Shown here: positions 1 to 8,401 of the stretch, piece by piece
Numbering within the stretch: position 1 is the first letter of the stretch
How the letters are laid out: each line of letters begins with the position of its first letter
Assembly (NCBI GenBank): GCA_015709315.1
Contig: JACCQI010000022.1
Location: 1 to 56,075, forward strand
Reading direction: 5' to 3'
DNA from: Desulfovibrionaceae bacterium
Lineage (GTDB): Bacteria > Desulfobacterota > Desulfovibrionia > Desulfovibrionales > Desulfovibrionaceae
DNA length: 56,075 nt
Notes under the pieces: generated by a model
What the model saw: the letters and a program-made list of their open reading frames with translations, nothing else
Databases searched by the model: none
Told to the model about the DNA's origin: nothing
Made by a program: the position numbers and the translations under genes

Positions 1-41
1 ATAGGAAAAGGATATTACAGATTGCCTTGACCTGAGGCCAC

Positions 42-145
42 ATAGGAAAAAGTTTTGAAAAAGAAAAGGATGGGGGTCCGAGGGAAGGGAAGGAAAAAAC
101 TTTCTCAAAAGTTTTTTCCTTCCCTTCTCCCGGCAGCCGGAGGCA
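42..145 (-). repeat. Dispersed 3'-UTR hairpin element, copy R1
   Basis: This lies immediately after the stop codon of ribonuclease J. Read on the minus strand it begins with a GC-rich head (GCCTCCGGC, plus positions 136-144). A perfect 20-bp stem follows, with arms at 84-103 and 108-127 around the 4-base loop at 104-107. The tail contains GGACCCCC-like and AAAACTTTTT-like sequence. Related elements follow five other stop codons or lie in other gaps of this window (see 35672, 38022, 38145, 43167 and 56019). It probably forms the 3' end of the plsC-rnj transcript, but no clean U-tract directly follows the stem, so calling it a terminator would be an inference. Confidence 0.6.
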
Positions 146-147
146 CT

Positions 148-1803
148 CTAAATCGTAATGACGAGCGGCACGACCACGGGGTCGCGGCCGAGCACTTTGC
201 GGAAGAAGCGGCGCAGGGCCGAGCGAATGCGTTCCTTGAGCTTGACGGTTTCGCCGGGCGCGATGTTCTCGTGTACGTCCAGAACGATGCATATGGCGTC
301 GTCCAGCAGATGGCGGTACTCTTCCTCGAACACGAACCCCTTGCTCATGATGTCCGGCCCCATGGATATCTCGCCGGTGGCCTCGTCCACCACCATGACC
401 ACGATGACCATGCCCTCGCCCGCCAAAAGCTGGCGCTCTTTGAGCACACTTTGGCCCACGTCTCCCACGCCCTTGCCGTCCACCAGAATTTTCTTGGCCG
501 AGATAGGCGGCAGCAGCTCCATGGCCCCGTCCTTGCTGAAGGCCACGGGCTGGCCGTTCTCCACCACCAGGGATTTTTCCTCTTCCACGCCGCATTCACA
601 GGCCAGTTGCCGGTGCTTGACCAGATGGCGGTACTCGCCGTGGACGGGGATGAAGCATTCGGGGCGCACGGTCTGGAGCATCAGCGTCAGTTCGCCCGCA
701 TGGGCATGGCCCGAGGCGTGGATGCCGTGCATCTTTTCGTACAGGACCTCGGCCCCCAGCCGGTACAGATTGTTGATGACCCGGTTGATGGCGCGCACGT
801 TGCCCGGAATGAACCGGGAGGAGAGGATGACCAGATCGTCCGGCTTGACCGAGAGCTGGCGGTGCTCCCCGGCGGCCATGCGGGACAGCGCGGCCAGGGG
901 TTCGCCCTGGGACCCGGTGACCAGCAGGACCAGTTCGGAGTCATCATGGCCGTCGATGGTGTCCAGCTCGATGAACGTGCCCCTGGGCACCTTGAGGTGT
1001 CCCTGCTCAAGGGCCAGCTCAATGTTCCGGGCAAGGGACTTGCCGGACACGGCCACCTTGCGCCCCTCGGCGTCGGCCAGATCGAATACCTCTTGTATCC
1101 GCTGGATATGGCTGGAGAAAAGAGAGACGAGAATGCGCCCCTTGGCCGAGGAGAAAATCTCGCGCAGGGAGACCTTGATCTCCCGCTCGGTCATGGCGAA
1201 CCCTTCCTGCCCCACGTTGGTGGAGTCCGAAAGCATGAGCTTCACGCCCGGCTCGGAAAAATTGCGGAATGCGGCCAGGTCCGTGGCGTGCCCGCCCAGG
1301 GGGTTGCGATCGATCTTGAAGTCTCCGGTATGCACCACCCGCCCGGCCGGTGTCTCGATGCCCAGGCCGAATCCCTCGATGATGGAATGGCAGACCGGGA
1401 AGAAATTGAACCGGAAATCGCCGAGCAGCACCCGGTCGTAGGGACGCACGGGCCGCAGGTCGGCCCACTTGTCCAGATCGTGCTCCCGCAGCTTGATCTC
1501 CACCAGCCCAAGGGTGAACTCCGAGCCGTAGACCGGGACGTCCACGTTCTGCAAGAGCCACGGCAACGCGCCGATGTGGTCCTCATGGCCGTGGGTCAGG
1601 ACGATGCCGTGCAGCATCTTCTTGTTCTTGAGCACGAAGTCGAAGCAGGGAATGACCACGTCCACCCCGAAATGGTAGTCCTCGGGGAACATGAGCCCGC
1701 AATCCACCATGACCATGGAGCGTTCGGTCTTGTAGAGCATGCAGTTCATGCCGATCTCGCCGAGACCGCCGAGGGGATAGATGGTGAGTTCGTTTCCTGC
1801 CAT
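148..1803 (-). CDS. rnj: Ribonuclease J, metallo-beta-lactamase/beta-CASP RNase
   Basis: Cytoplasmic exo/endoribonuclease for mRNA turnover and RNA maturation. The 551-residue length is typical. The metal-binding motif HGHEDH is at residues 71-76, the N-terminus YPLGGLGEIGMN is characteristic of RNase J, and the beta-CASP and C-terminal portions carry HASGHAHAGEL and PVHGEYRHL. The start ATG follows AAGGA at good spacing and begins 2 nt after the plsC stop, so the two genes are co-transcribed with plsC first. RNase J rather than RNase E is common in Desulfobacterota. The family assignment is secure; the relation to plsC may be only operonic. Confidence 0.95.
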   Translation of the reverse strand: MAGNELTIYPLGGLGEIGMNCMLYKTERSMVMVDCGLMFPEDYHFGVDVVIPCFDFVLKNKKMLHGIVLTHGHEDHIGALPWLLQNVDVPVYGSEFTLGLVEIKLREHDLDKWADLRPVRPYDRVLLGDFRFNFFPVCHSIIEGFGLGIETPAGRVVHTGDFKIDRNPLGGHATDLAAFRNFSEPGVKLMLSDSTNVGQEGFAMTEREIKVSLREIFSSAKGRILVSLFSSHIQRIQEVFDLADAEGRKVAVSGKSLARNIELALEQGHLKVPRGTFIELDTIDGHDDSELVLLVTGSQGEPLAALSRMAAGEHRQLSVKPDDLVILSSRFIPGNVRAINRVINNLYRLGAEVLYEKMHGIHASGHAHAGELTLMLQTVRPECFIPVHGEYRHLVKHRQLACECGVEEEKSLVVENGQPVAFSKDGAMELLPPISAKKILVDGKGVGDVGQSVLKERQLLAGEGMVIVVMVVDEATGEISMGPDIMSKGFVFEEEYRHLLDDAICIVLDVHENIAPGETVKLKERIRSALRRFFRKVLGRDPVVVPLVITI

Positions 1804-1805
1804 GG

Positions 1806-2528
1806 CTATCCTTGTGCGAGCAGTTCCTTGTAGGCCGCGTTCATCATCTCGTAGAGATCGTCCTTGAATTGCTCGCGTTCCTTGAGGGTGTACTTCGCGG
1901 GATCGATGACCGGCAATGCCTTGATCCGGACCACGGGCCGGTTGTCGATGGTCAGCCGCCCCTTGGGCATGACGCGGCCGGTGTTGGCAATGACCACGGG
2001 CACCACGGGCAGCCCGGACTTGAGCGCGATGATCATGCCGCCGACCTTGAACTTCATGAGTTCCTCAAGGTGGATGTTGCGCGTGCCCTCGGGGAAGACG
2101 ACCGGGGAGATGCCCTCCTTGGCCCTGTCAACGGCCTCGTTCAGGGACTTCATGGCCGAGCGCCGGTTCTCCCGGTCGATGCAAATGTGCCCGGCATGGG
2201 CCAGCGCCCTGCCGTACAGGGGAATGTCGAACAGGGACTTCTTGGCCACGAACCGGATGCGGTTGCCCTTGAGCACCTCGAACAGGACCGGGATGTCCAG
2301 GTTGGACTGGTGGTTGCCGATGAACACGTAATGGCCCTTGGGATTGATCCCGCCCAGGTCGGCTTCGATCCTGATGCCCGCAAGCTTCACGGCGGCGGCT
2401 CCCCACTTGAGACCCCAGTAGTCGTATTCCTCCGGGGTGCATGCCTCCGGGTCCACCCGCATCATCCTGTAGCTATAGTAGACCGTCACGATCCACAGGA
2501 GCGGTACGAAAAACAAACGTCGAAACAT
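1806..2528 (-). CDS. plsC: 1-acyl-sn-glycerol-3-phosphate acyltransferase (PlsC family)
   Basis: Membrane-bound acyltransferase expected to convert lysophosphatidic acid to phosphatidic acid. The N-terminus has a hydrophobic segment (about residues 5-20). The catalytic NHxxxxD motif appears as NHQSNLD (residues 72-78), and the acceptor-binding FPEGTR is at 145-150. I chose the ATG at 2528 because AAGGAAGG lies just upstream of it; a longer reading frame with an upstream ATG at 2561 adds 11 residues but lacks this site. The protein is then 240 residues, normal for the family. It is the first gene of the plsC-rnj pair. Confidence 0.9.
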   Translation of the reverse strand: MFRRLFFVPLLWIVTVYYSYRMMRVDPEACTPEEYDYWGLKWGAAAVKLAGIRIEADLGGINPKGHYVFIGNHQSNLDIPVLFEVLKGNRIRFVAKKSLFDIPLYGRALAHAGHICIDRENRRSAMKSLNEAVDRAKEGISPVVFPEGTRNIHLEELMKFKVGGMIIALKSGLPVVPVVIANTGRVMPKGRLTIDNRPVVRIKALPVIDPAKYTLKEREQFKDDLYEMMNAAYKELLAQG

Positions 2529-2672
2529 GATCCTTCCTTGCTCTGGAAAACTCCCGTTCAACTAAACCAAATCACTGCATGAAACAAGACGAATATACGC
2601 AGACCGAACGCGCAGGCCGGGTCGCCGAAAAAAATGGAACGAACAGCGAACGCACCGAATGGGATAATCCCC

Positions 2673-2701
2673 TTGCCCTCGATTCCTCCGAACGCTACAA
2701 A
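2673..2701 (+). promoter_or_regulatory. Putative sigma70-type promoter for the exported protein at 2753
   Basis: TTGCCC (2673-2678) and TACAAA (2696-2701) are separated by 17 bp, each matching 4 of 6 consensus bases, 52 bp before the chosen ATG. It sits in the divergent gap between plsC and the exported protein. The prediction rests on sequence only. Confidence 0.35.
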
Positions 2702-2752
2702 AAAAAGAGAAACCAAACAACAACCTGTATAGGCAAAAAGACGAGGCCGTCC

Positions 2753-3484
2753 ATGTTTTCCATTCGCCACGCAATGCTCTCTGCACTGGTCATGTTCCTC
2801 ATTGCGCCCAACACGGCGCATGCCGGGCCCAAAACGGTGCGCATCCATCATACCGAGGTCGTGTTGCCCCACGCCGTCGGACTCGACGACGAACTCATGG
2901 ACATTCCCGAATTCGCGGAATTCATGTCCCATCTCTGCCCCACTTCGAACACGTTGCAATGGGCTTACGTGAGCCTGGCGGACAAAGAACAAATCTTGGA
3001 GGGCACCAGCAAGGGACTCCAGACCTACGTCCTAGTGGAAACGCCGGTTGTTACTGAACGGATGCAGCTTACGACATCCCATTTTTCCGAACTTCAAGCC
3101 ATGCTCCATGCCGAGCATGAAACACTGTTCTCCAACCACCGGGAGATTACTGAACAGACGATCCGGGAAAGCGCCGAACGGTTCGACGAATCATACGGTA
3201 CCAAAGTGGGTTTTGGTCAGCCGCAAATCCGCAGTATAGGCCTCATCTCGGAGGGAAAGCACCAAATCTCAGTAGCCTACAGACTCATCGCGGACATCAC
3301 TATCGATGGCCAGCCGCAACGTACGGACAAAGCTCTCGTCATCAACACGCTGCTGGCAGCGAACAAACTCCTCTACGTCTATGTTTACGCCACTTATGAC
3401 GAAGGAAAGGGGCTCGTCGAGGCCATCTCCATCAGCAAAGAATTCCGGGATAAAATGCTCAAGGCCAACCCGAGCAGAGGATAA
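2753..3484 (+). CDS. Exported protein of unknown function
   Basis: I do not recognise a family. The frame extends further upstream, but the ATG at 2753 gives a typical signal peptide (MFSIRHAMLSALVMFLIAP, with cleavage likely after AHA near residue 24) and is preceded by the purine-rich stretch AGACGAGG. The mature part of about 220 residues is soluble-looking, mixed alpha/beta and moderately charged, with no cysteine pairs or evident enzyme motif. GC content is lower than in the neighbouring genes, which may indicate a lineage-specific or acquired gene. It stands alone between two minus-strand units and ends just before a hairpin terminator. Confidence 0.6.
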   Translation: MFSIRHAMLSALVMFLIAPNTAHAGPKTVRIHHTEVVLPHAVGLDDELMDIPEFAEFMSHLCPTSNTLQWAYVSLADKEQILEGTSKGLQTYVLVETPVVTERMQLTTSHFSELQAMLHAEHETLFSNHREITEQTIRESAERFDESYGTKVGFGQPQIRSIGLISEGKHQISVAYRLIADITIDGQPQRTDKALVINTLLAANKLLYVYVYATYDEGKGLVEAISISKEFRDKMLKANPSRG

Positions 3485-3490
3485 GGCCAC

Positions 3491-3520
3491 AAAAAAGGGC
3501 GGCGGGATTCCCCGCCGCCC
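3491..3520 (-). terminator. Rho-independent terminator of the EF-G-like gene
   Basis: A perfect 10-bp stem (3497-3506 with 3511-3520, loop 3507-3510) is followed on the minus strand by six U residues (plus A-run 3491-3496). It lies 24 bp beyond the stop of the EF-G-like gene. Read on the plus strand it lacks a good U-tract but could still weakly end the convergent transcript from 2753. Confidence 0.8.
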
Positions 3521-3544
3521 TTGTGCAATACGCTTAACGAAAAC

Positions 3545-5605
3545 CTAGTCGTTCTCTTCCGCCTTCTTGTTGGCGGCGATGACCTTTTCGGTTTCCTGGG
3601 GCGGGCATTCCTCGTAGGAGGCGAACTCCATGAAGAAGGTGCCCTGGCCCGCGGTCATGGAGTTCAGATCCGGGGCGTACTTGAGCATCTCGGCCATGGG
3701 CACGTGGGCCCGGACCTCGGTGAGGCCAGCCTGGGAATCGGAACCCAGAACCTTGCCGCGACGCGAGGACAGGTCGCCGATGACGTCGCCCATGAAGGAG
3801 TCGGGCACGGCCACGGTGACGAGCATGATCGGCTCCAGCAGGGCCATCTTGGCCTTTTCGCAGGCTTTCTTGAAGGCCAGGGAACCGGCCACCTTGAAGG
3901 CCATTTCCGAGGAGTCCACGTTGTGGTAGCTGCCGTCGTACAGGGTGACCTGGAAATCGATGACCGGGTAGCCCGCGAGCACGCCGCGCGCGGCGGTCTC
4001 CTGGACGCCCTTGTCCACGGCCGGGATGAACTGGCGCGGGATGGAGCCGCCCACGATCTTGTCCTCGAACTCGTAGCCGGAACCGGACGGCCGGGGCATC
4101 ACGTTGATCCAGCAGTCGCCGAACTGGCCGCGGCCGCCGGACTGCTTCTTGTGACGGCCCTGCACTTCCTTGGCCCCGGTCTTGAAAGTCTCGCGGTACG
4201 GGACCTTGGGGGTCTTGAGCACGATCTCGGCCTTGTAGCGGCGCTTGGCCTTTTCAACGGATATTTCGATGTGGTTCTGGCCCATGCCGGACAGCAGGAT
4301 GTCGCCGGACTCCTCGTCGCGGGACAGGGTCAGGGTGATGTCCTCGTCGAGCAGCTTGGCCACGGCGGCGTAGACCTTGTCCTCGTCGCCCTTCTCGGCC
4401 GGGGCCAGGGCGAAGGTGATGAGCTGCGGGGCGATTTCCGGCTTGGCCAGCTCGAACCTGTCCTTTTCCACCAGGGTGTCGCCGGTGCGGGTGTTCTTGA
4501 GCTTGGCCAGGGTGACGATGGAGCCGGGACCCATGGGGGTCTTGAGTTGCGTCTGCTCCTTGCCGTTCATGACCAGAAGCTGGCCCACGCGCTCCTTTTC
4601 GTCATTGCTGACGTTCAGGAGCTGGGAATCGGGATTGAGGGTGCCGGAAAGCACGCGAACCACGGTCAGTTGGCCCGCGAACGGGTCGGCCATGGTCTTG
4701 AACACGAAGCAGGCCAGGGGAGCGTCCGGGGAGGACTCGCGCTCGCCTTCCACGCCGGTCCACGGCTTATGGTCCAGCGGTCCGGGCATCAGATTCTGCA
4801 CGGTGTCCAGAATCATCTGGCCGCCCTGGCAGTTGAGCGCCGCGGAAACGACCACGGGTACGAGCTCGCCGGAGGCAACGCCCGCCTGAAGGCCCTTGGT
4901 GATGTCTTCGGGAGAAAGCTCGCCCTCCTCGAAGTACTTCTCCATGAGTTCCTCGTCGGATTCGGCGATATTCTCGATCATGGTCTCGCGAAGGGCCTCG
5001 ACCTCGTCGGCGATGTCGCCGGGGATCTCGCCCTCGTCAACCTTGCCGTCCGCGCCGAACATGAGCGCCTTGCCGGACATCATGTCCACCACGCCCTTGA
5101 AGTCTTCCTTGGCCCCGATGGGATAGTAGAGAAGCGCCGGACGTGCGCCCAGGGCTTCGGAAATGCCGGTGAAGGCCATGTCGAAGTCCGCGCGGTCGCG
5201 GTCCATCTTGTTGATGACGATCATGGAGGGCAGGCCCATTTCCTGGACCAGGGACCAGACCTTGCGGGTCAGCGGCTTCACGCCGTCCACGGCGTCGATG
5301 ACCATGACGGCCCCGTCGGCCGCGGTCAGGGAGTAGGAAAGATCGCCCGCGAAATTGGAATCGCCGGGAGTATCGATGAGAAAGTGGTCGTTCTTCTTCC
5401 ACTTGAAGCTGGCCAGACCGGGCTGGACCGAACCGCGCCGCTTGATTTCCTCGGGCTCGTAGTCGAGAACGGTGTTGCCGTCTTCGACCTTGCCGAGGCG
5501 GCTTACAACTCCGGCATTGAAAAGAAGCATCTCGGCGACGGAGGTCTTGCCGCTGCCGCCGTGACCGACAAGTGCATAGGTTCTTTGAGTTTTCAGGTCA
5601 GGCAT
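3545..5605 (-). CDS. Elongation factor G-like translational GTPase
   Basis: 686-residue five-domain GTPase of the EF-G superfamily. P-loop GHGGSGKTS is at residues 14-22, switch II DTPGD at 78-82, and NKMD at 132-135. Canonical EF-G has GHVDAGKTT and DTPGH; here the GTPase-activating His is replaced by Asp. This suggests the EF-G-2/EF-G-like branch rather than the main translocase, so I give no symbol. The start at 5605 is favoured because GGAG sits 6 nt upstream; another ATG four codons earlier overlaps that GGAG. The gene is monocistronic with a strong promoter and terminator. The role could be ribosome rescue, recycling or a conditional translation factor; this is not determined. Confidence 0.85.
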   Translation of the reverse strand: MPDLKTQRTYALVGHGGSGKTSVAEMLLFNAGVVSRLGKVEDGNTVLDYEPEEIKRRGSVQPGLASFKWKKNDHFLIDTPGDSNFAGDLSYSLTAADGAVMVIDAVDGVKPLTRKVWSLVQEMGLPSMIVINKMDRDRADFDMAFTGISEALGARPALLYYPIGAKEDFKGVVDMMSGKALMFGADGKVDEGEIPGDIADEVEALRETMIENIAESDEELMEKYFEEGELSPEDITKGLQAGVASGELVPVVVSAALNCQGGQMILDTVQNLMPGPLDHKPWTGVEGERESSPDAPLACFVFKTMADPFAGQLTVVRVLSGTLNPDSQLLNVSNDEKERVGQLLVMNGKEQTQLKTPMGPGSIVTLAKLKNTRTGDTLVEKDRFELAKPEIAPQLITFALAPAEKGDEDKVYAAVAKLLDEDITLTLSRDEESGDILLSGMGQNHIEISVEKAKRRYKAEIVLKTPKVPYRETFKTGAKEVQGRHKKQSGGRGQFGDCWINVMPRPSGSGYEFEDKIVGGSIPRQFIPAVDKGVQETAARGVLAGYPVIDFQVTLYDGSYHNVDSSEMAFKVAGSLAFKKACEKAKMALLEPIMLVTVAVPDSFMGDVIGDLSSRRGKVLGSDSQAGLTEVRAHVPMAEMLKYAPDLNSMTAGQGTFFMEFASYEECPPQETEKVIAANKKAEEND

Positions 5606-5703
5606 ACTACACTCCACATCGTTTTTTTCAGGTTGTCCTTATTGTTTCGGAGGGCCGTTACCCCCCGCGATAAGTACAGCGCTTGGTTTTTAACGGGTTT
5701 AGT

Positions 5704-5733
5704 CCTATAGGAAGACCAACGCGAGCTTGTCAA
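5704..5733 (-). promoter_or_regulatory. Putative sigma70-type promoter of the EF-G-like gene
   Basis: On the minus strand, a consensus -35 TTGACA (5733-5728) and TATAGG (5709-5704) are separated by 18 bp. They lie about 100 bp upstream of the start codon. A long purine-rich 5' UTR would result. Confidence 0.5.
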
Positions 5734-5786
5734 GTCGTCTTGGTCGGTTTTCTGATATCCTATCCATCCGAAATATTTAACTTTTT

Positions 5787-5816
5787 TTGTCAGCCGCGAC
5801 GTTAAAAAGGTATAAA
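5787..5816 (+). promoter_or_regulatory. Putative sigma70-type promoter of the ParB-like/SPL-like cassette
   Basis: TTGTCA (5787-5792) and TATAAA (5811-5816) with an 18-bp spacer lie in an AT-rich stretch, 57 bp before the TTG start of the ParB-like gene. Both hexamers match 5 of 6 consensus bases. Confidence 0.5.
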
Positions 5817-5872
5817 AGCTATTAATTACAGCTAGTTGTACTAGCCAACGGATAAACTTACAGGAGCGAACT

Positions 5873-6835
5873 TTGCTGCTTACCAGCGAGATTTTCACTG
5901 CCCCGGCCGCGTCCATACGGGCCGACGGCGCCCATCTGTTCTGGTCGGGGAATCCCCCGAAATCACTGGCCGATTCCCTGGCGGAATTCGGCCAAACGGC
6001 CCCGGTCCTGGTCTGCGAAACCGAGGACGGCCCGTCGCTTGTGGCCGGGCATTCGCGGCTGGCGCTCCTGGCCGCTGCCGGACAGCCGGTGCTGGCGCGT
6101 TTGGTCGAAGCCGAAGACGACGCGGACAAGGGACGCCTCTACCTGGCCGACAACGGGCACCGGGTCATGGACGACTCCATGCGCCTCGCGGCCCTGGAAT
6201 ACTTCGCCCCCCTGCTGGACCGGGCCGAACTCGAATCGGACATCCTGCCCCGCCTCGGGGTGCGGCCCACATCCAAGGACGCCGGTTTCCTCCTGGCCTG
6301 GCTCGACCTGGAACCCGAATGGCGGGCGCTCCTGGCCGCGGGCAATGTTCCCTTGGCCGCCGCCGGGCCGCTGGCCCGCATGACGGCCGAGGACCGGAAC
6401 GCGGCGCGCCCCCTGTTCGCCGCCCTTTCCTGGTCGCGCTCGAACGGCGTCAACGTCCTCACCTGGCTCTTCGAGACCGCCAGAATGTCCGCCTCCCCCG
6501 TGGCCGAAGTCATGGACCGGGCGGGCATGAACGCGGCCCTCGGCCAGGGCTTGTCGCCCAAGGACGCCATCGCCCGGCTCACGGCCTGCGCCCGGCAGGT
6601 CCGACACCCGGAACTGGGCCGGTTGCAGGCCCGGTACGCCGAGGCCGCCGCCGAAATCACGGCCGGAACCCGGTGGCGCATGGCCCAGCCGGACAATTTC
6701 GAGACCGGGTCCAGCGAACTGTCCGTGCAGGTAAAGACCCCGGAACAGTTGTCGCGGGCCGCGCGGGAACTCACGGAACTCGCCGAATCCCCGGCATGGG
6801 GCAAGCTCTGGGACCTGGGGAGCGGCAATGAGTAA
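5873..6835 (+). CDS. ParB-like N-terminal domain protein linked to an SPL-like radical SAM gene
   Basis: 320-residue protein starting at TTG, 6 nt after AGGAG. The N-terminal part resembles the ParB/Srx fold: a LADSLAEFGQTAPVLV segment at about 32-47 is followed by GHSRLALLAAAG at about 59-70, corresponding to the ParB box GHRR region. The rest is alpha-helical and Ala/Leu-rich with no HTH I can name. The stop overlaps the following radical SAM gene by 8 nt, implying translational coupling and a shared task. ParB-fold domains can be CTPases, nucleases or DNA binders; the Arg of a canonical GHRR is Ser here, so activity is uncertain. It is not a chromosome-partition ParB by context (no parA). 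Confidence 0.65.
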   Translation: MLLTSEIFTAPAASIRADGAHLFWSGNPPKSLADSLAEFGQTAPVLVCETEDGPSLVAGHSRLALLAAAGQPVLARLVEAEDDADKGRLYLADNGHRVMDDSMRLAALEYFAPLLDRAELESDILPRLGVRPTSKDAGFLLAWLDLEPEWRALLAAGNVPLAAAGPLARMTAEDRNAARPLFAALSWSRSNGVNVLTWLFETARMSASPVAEVMDRAGMNAALGQGLSPKDAIARLTACARQVRHPELGRLQARYAEAAAEITAGTRWRMAQPDNFETGSSELSVQVKTPEQLSRAARELTELAESPAWGKLWDLGSGNE

Positions 6836-7943
6836 ACGGCTGCCCTCCCACCTGCGCCGCATCGGCCGCGTGTTCGTGGACCGCTCCATGCTGGACTCGC
6901 CCATGGCCCGCAGGGTGCGCGACCGCCTGGCCGGGACCGACCAGGCCGACATCCCGTGGACCGTGGTGGAGCCGGACCAGGACCGGGTGGAGTTTACGGA
7001 CGGCGACGCCCAGGCGCTCTACCTCAAGGAATACAAAGGCAAGTTCCTGCGCTTCTGTCCCGGCACCCGCGCCTACCACTGCTGCGGCTACCGGATCATC
7101 CACATCGGCGAGAACTGCCCCATGGCCTGCTCCTACTGCATCCTCCAGGCATACTTCCAGGACCGGGTGCTCAAGATATGGGCCAACCAGGACGCCCTGT
7201 TCACCGAGCTGGGCAACGCCTTCGGCGCGGACCGCAACACTCGCTATCGGGTGGGCACCGGCGAGTTCACGGACTCCCTGGCCCTGGAGCACCTGACCGG
7301 GTACAGCCGCGACCTGATCGGATTTCTGGAAAATTACGACAACGTGGTCCTGGAGCTGAAGTCCAAGGTGGTGGACCTGACCTGGATGAACGCGACCACG
7401 CGCACGGACCGCGTCCTGCCCGCCTGGTCGCTGAACGCACCGTTCATCAACGAGCACGAGGAATTCCGGGTTTCCACCCTGCGCGAGCGGCTGGAAGCGG
7501 CCCGCACCTGCGCCCAGGCCGGGTTCCGGGTCTGCCTGCACTTCGACCCCATCATCCACTACCCGGGCTGGAAGGAGGGGTACGGCGAGATCATCGACCT
7601 GATCTTCGACTACGTCACCCCGGACCAGGTCGCCTACATGTCGCTGGGGTCGTTCCGGTGCATGCCCCAGCTCACCCCGATCATCGAGCGGAATTTCCCG
7701 GACACCACATACATATACAACGAATTTGTGCCCGGCCTGGACGGCAAGGCGCGGCTGCTCAGGCCCCTGCGCGTGGAGCAGTTCACCTTCATGGTGGACC
7801 GGCTGCGGAAGCACGGCATGGACGAGCAGCTCTACTTCTGCATGGAGTCGAGCGAGGTCTGGAACCAGGTCTTCGGCTTCGCGCCCAAGGACATCGGCGG
7901 GCTGGGGAACCGGCTCATGGACCGGGCTTTCGGAGAAAAATAA
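6828..7943 (+). CDS. Spore photoproduct lyase-like radical SAM protein
   Basis: 371 residues with a radical SAM CxxxCxxC cluster CPMACSYC (C97, C101, C104) and SPL-like surroundings (RFCPGTRAYHCCGYRIIHIG before it, GTGEFTDSLALEHLTG after it). In Bacillus SPL the 4Fe-4S/SAM centre reverses the 5-thyminyl-5,6-dihydrothymine lesion, using a Cys (Cys141 in B. subtilis) as hydrogen donor. From memory of the family that position falls in the TSDxxxxxHLT region; here it reads FTDSLALEHLT, and no Cys lies between 104 and 228. The organism group does not sporulate. Role inferred: repair or modification of a nucleic-acid substrate, with chemistry that may differ from SPL. Confidence 0.8.
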   Translation: MSKRLPSHLRRIGRVFVDRSMLDSPMARRVRDRLAGTDQADIPWTVVEPDQDRVEFTDGDAQALYLKEYKGKFLRFCPGTRAYHCCGYRIIHIGENCPMACSYCILQAYFQDRVLKIWANQDALFTELGNAFGADRNTRYRVGTGEFTDSLALEHLTGYSRDLIGFLENYDNVVLELKSKVVDLTWMNATTRTDRVLPAWSLNAPFINEHEEFRVSTLRERLEAARTCAQAGFRVCLHFDPIIHYPGWKEGYGEIIDLIFDYVTPDQVAYMSLGSFRCMPQLTPIIERNFPDTTYIYNEFVPGLDGKARLLRPLRVEQFTFMVDRLRKHGMDEQLYFCMESSEVWNQVFGFAPKDIGGLGNRLMDRAFGEK

Positions 7944-8225
7944 ATGAGAGAACCCAAAGTCAATAAAACCGCCGTGGGACAAATCGTCCGCCACATCAAT
8001 CACCACGGCGGCGTTTTCGAATACTGGAATGTGGGCATCGAGGAAGAAGGTTCGGACCGGGACAGTTCCGCCGACCAGCTTCCCATGCGGTTCGATATCC
8101 GTAATTCCGACGACGCCCGCGCAACCATGTCCCACCTGCTCGACATGGGCCTCATGGCGGACGACGAGTACGACGCCGACCCCACCATGTTGTTCATTTA
8201 CGCTCACACGCTGGTCGAGGAATAG
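7944..8225 (+). CDS. Small acidic protein, third gene of the SPL-like cassette
   Basis: 93 residues, family not recognised. The ATG begins directly after the TAA of the SPL-like gene, with GGAG a few bases upstream, so expression is coupled. The sequence is acidic and His-containing (HINHHGGVFEYWNVG near the N-terminus), ends LFIYAHTLVEE, and has no signal peptide or membrane segment. It is followed by a hairpin terminator, so the cassette is exactly three genes. It could be an accessory factor for the radical SAM enzyme; that is only context. Confidence 0.65.
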   Translation: MREPKVNKTAVGQIVRHINHHGGVFEYWNVGIEEEGSDRDSSADQLPMRFDIRNSDDARATMSHLLDMGLMADDEYDADPTMLFIYAHTLVEE

Positions 8226-8261
8226 ACTTCAAAGGACTCGGGAAGGGTTGATGGCGCAAGG

Positions 8262-8309
8262 AAAAAGCAGGGCCGAAGCGTATCAGGCATACGCGAGGGG
8301 CTGCTTTTT
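8262..8309 (+). terminator. Branched hairpin terminator after the SPL-like cassette
   Basis: Outer stem AAAAAGCAG (8262-8270) pairs with CTGCTTTTT (8301-8309). Inside it GCGTAT (8278-8283) pairs with ATACGC (8289-8294). The U-rich 3' side suits Rho-independent termination on the plus strand. Confidence 0.6.
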
Positions 8310-8335
8310 TCGCAGCAACGACGCAATCGGGCCGC

Positions 8336-8367
8336 TTGGGAAGATTTCTGCTTGCCAACCATATAAT
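8336..8367 (+). promoter_or_regulatory. Putative promoter of rpsB-tsf
   Basis: A perfect -10 hexamer TATAAT lies at 8362-8367. The only -35-like sequence, TTGGGA (8336-8341), is 20 bp away and therefore weak. Transcription from here would give a leader of roughly 110 nt before rpsB. Confidence 0.45.
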
Positions 8368-8401
8368 ATTAAGCTAAGTACCCCCGACTTCAAATTCACA
8401 C

